Assembly (NCBI RefSeq): GCF_900142275.1
Contig: NZ_FRAI01000013.1
Location: forward strand, 1 to 55,479
Origin: Anaerobranca californiensis DSM 14826
Lineage (GTDB): Bacteria > Bacillota > Proteinivoracia > Proteinivoracales > Proteinivoracaceae
Reading direction: 5' to 3'
DNA length: 55,479 nt
In this document: piece after piece, positions 54,955 to 55,479 of the stretch
How the letters are laid out: every line of letters starts with the position of its first letter
Numbering within the stretch: the first letter of the stretch is position 1
Made by a program: the position numbers and the translations under genes
The notes under the pieces: model-generated
Database searches by the model: none
The model's input: the letters and a program-made list of their open reading frames with translations, nothing else
Told to the model about the DNA's origin: nothing

Positions 54955-54994
54955 AAAGCATATTAAATCTTAAAAAATGGATTTAATATGCTTT
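54955..54994 (+). terminator. Terminator-like hairpin after ysxC (GCATATTAAA family)
   Basis: 14-bp stem AAAGCATATTAAAT (54955-54968) / ATTTAATATGCTTT (54981-54994); the T run is short. It shares the core GCATATTAAA/TTTAATATGC with the hairpins at 10601 and 28677. Confidence 0.75.
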
Positions 54995-55081
54995 GAATAA
55001 ATTTTTGTCTTATATGAATTATTTTTTTATCCTTAACAAATAATAAGCATAGTTATTGAGGATTATTTTCTAAAAAAAGTA

Positions 55082-55111
55082 TTGACAACTTACAATAACC
55101 TATGATATATT
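55082..55111 (+). promoter_or_regulatory. rRNA operon promoter
   Basis: -35 TTGACA (55082-55087), 18-base spacer, -10 TATATT (55106-55111). It lies about 125 bases before the 16S gene. Confidence 0.8.
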
Positions 55112-55144
55112 ATTTGATGTCACTAAGAGGTGATAAAAAGAAAA

Positions 55145-55185
55145 AAAGTTCTTTGAAAAAGTTCCTTGAAAGAGAACCTTTCAGG
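55145..55185 (+). promoter_or_regulatory. rRNA leader with boxA-like antitermination motif
   Basis: AGTTCTTTGAAAA (about 55148-55160) matches boxA-type antiterminators seen in Firmicute rRNA leaders. A nearby repeat GTTCCTTGAAAGAGAAC (55161-55177) can form a short hairpin. Function is inferred from position and similarity. Confidence 0.5.
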
Positions 55186-55237
55186 AGAAATAGCATCGAA
55201 AAAAACTTTGAGTTTAAGTCAGGAATAGATTTCAAAT

Positions 55238-55479
55238 TTTATGGAGAGTTTGATCCTGGCTCAGGACGAACGCTGGCGGCATGCCTCACACATGCAAGTC
55301 GAACGGGGTATAGACTAAAGCTTCCTTTGGACTATACCTAGTGGCGGACGGGTGAGTAACGCGTGGGCAACCTACCCTACAGACCGGGATACCATCGGGA
55401 AACTGATGTTAATACCGGATACACTTAGCTTAGGGCATCCTAGGCTAAGGAAAGAACTATCGCTGTAGGATGGGCCTGC
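55238..55479 (+). rRNA. rrs: 16S ribosomal RNA, 5' part (cut by window edge)
   Basis: The canonical 5' sequence GAGTTTGATCCTGGCTCAG is followed by GACGAACGCTGGCGGC, CACATGCAAGTCGAACG and GTGAGTAACGCGTGGGCAACC. The mature 5' end is placed by comparison with the Firmicute pattern TTTATxGGAGAG, so it is uncertain by a few bases. About 240 of about 1,500 bases are present. Confidence 0.97.

Noticed and set aside
55102-55341. Open frame of 79 codons
   Set aside because: It runs through the rRNA leader and into the 16S gene; the bases are explained by the rRNA.
1-55479. CRISPR array, prophage or defence island
   Set aside because: No regularly spaced repeats, phage structural genes or recognisable defence genes were seen; TnpB here is part of a decayed insertion sequence.

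Overview
The window is AT-rich DNA from a low-GC, anaerobic, spore-forming Firmicute of the class Clostridia. The evidence is the gene order tig-clpP-clpX-lonB-lonA-ysxC, sporulation genes (lonB, two CotF-type coat proteins, a GerMN protein), strong AGGAGG ribosome binding sites with many TTG/GTG starts, and a glutamate-fermentation operon of the methylaspartate (B12 mutase) type. The first ~240 bases of a 16S rRNA gene at the right edge would settle the taxon. An Anaerobranca-like organism is only a guess.

Layout. 1-350: tail of an IS1182-type transposase. 528-2428 (-): DUF4236/TPR protein and a LysO-type exporter. 2600-2860: decayed remnant of a QueG-like iron-sulfur protein. 2849-4925: two-component system. 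4921-6187 (-): IS200/IS605-family element in which both tnpA and tnpB carry deletions; it abuts the kinase stop codon. 6208-10587: hexapeptide acyltransferase, GerMN protein, CopA copper ATPase behind a CsoR-like operator, Hsp20. 10700-13003: L,D-transpeptidase and an anchored solute-binding protein. 13096-17285: cysteine desulfurase plus ThiI, a membrane protein of unknown function, and a tandem HD/HD-GYP protein. 17348-19158: coat proteins, GNAT protein, YaaR. 19343-22920: TldD/TldE pair and ZIP metal transporter. 23064-27554: Rossmann-chemoreceptor fusion, stand-alone CheB, PhoB/PhoR-type pair. 27735-30458: QueG and a mosaic transcription protein (alpha-CTD + sigma region 4 + two HARE-type winged helices). 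30491-34341: soluble histidine kinase, MarR/MATE pair, UPF0316 protein.

34580-43064 is one nine-gene operon: murI, glutamate mutase glmS-glmL-glmE, methylaspartate ammonia-lyase, a DUF1446 (AtuA-like) protein, a DUF4387 protein, and two subunits of a class I fumarase-type hydratase. Together these would take L-glutamate to 3-methylaspartate, mesaconate and citramalate. No citramalate lyase is present here. 43167-45910 holds a P-loop protein whose reading frame is broken at an A7 run, then rph, an RdgB-type pyrophosphatase and a YfcE-type phosphoesterase. 46130-46663 is a six-tRNA cluster (Arg, His, Gln, Lys, Leu, Gly) behind a near-consensus promoter. 46950-54943 is the proteostasis block ending in the ribosome-assembly GTPase ysxC, and 55082 onward is an rRNA promoter, leader and 16S 5' end.

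Most genes belong to known families. The items most worth a second look are the NAD-type Rossmann domain fused to a chemoreceptor signalling tip, the alpha-CTD/sigma-4/HARE mosaic protein, the A7 frameshift at 43220-43235, the AtuA/DUF4387 pair and murI inside the glutamate operon, the doubly deleted IS element, and two recurrent families of terminator hairpins. I did not find CRISPR arrays, prophage or a recognisable defence system.
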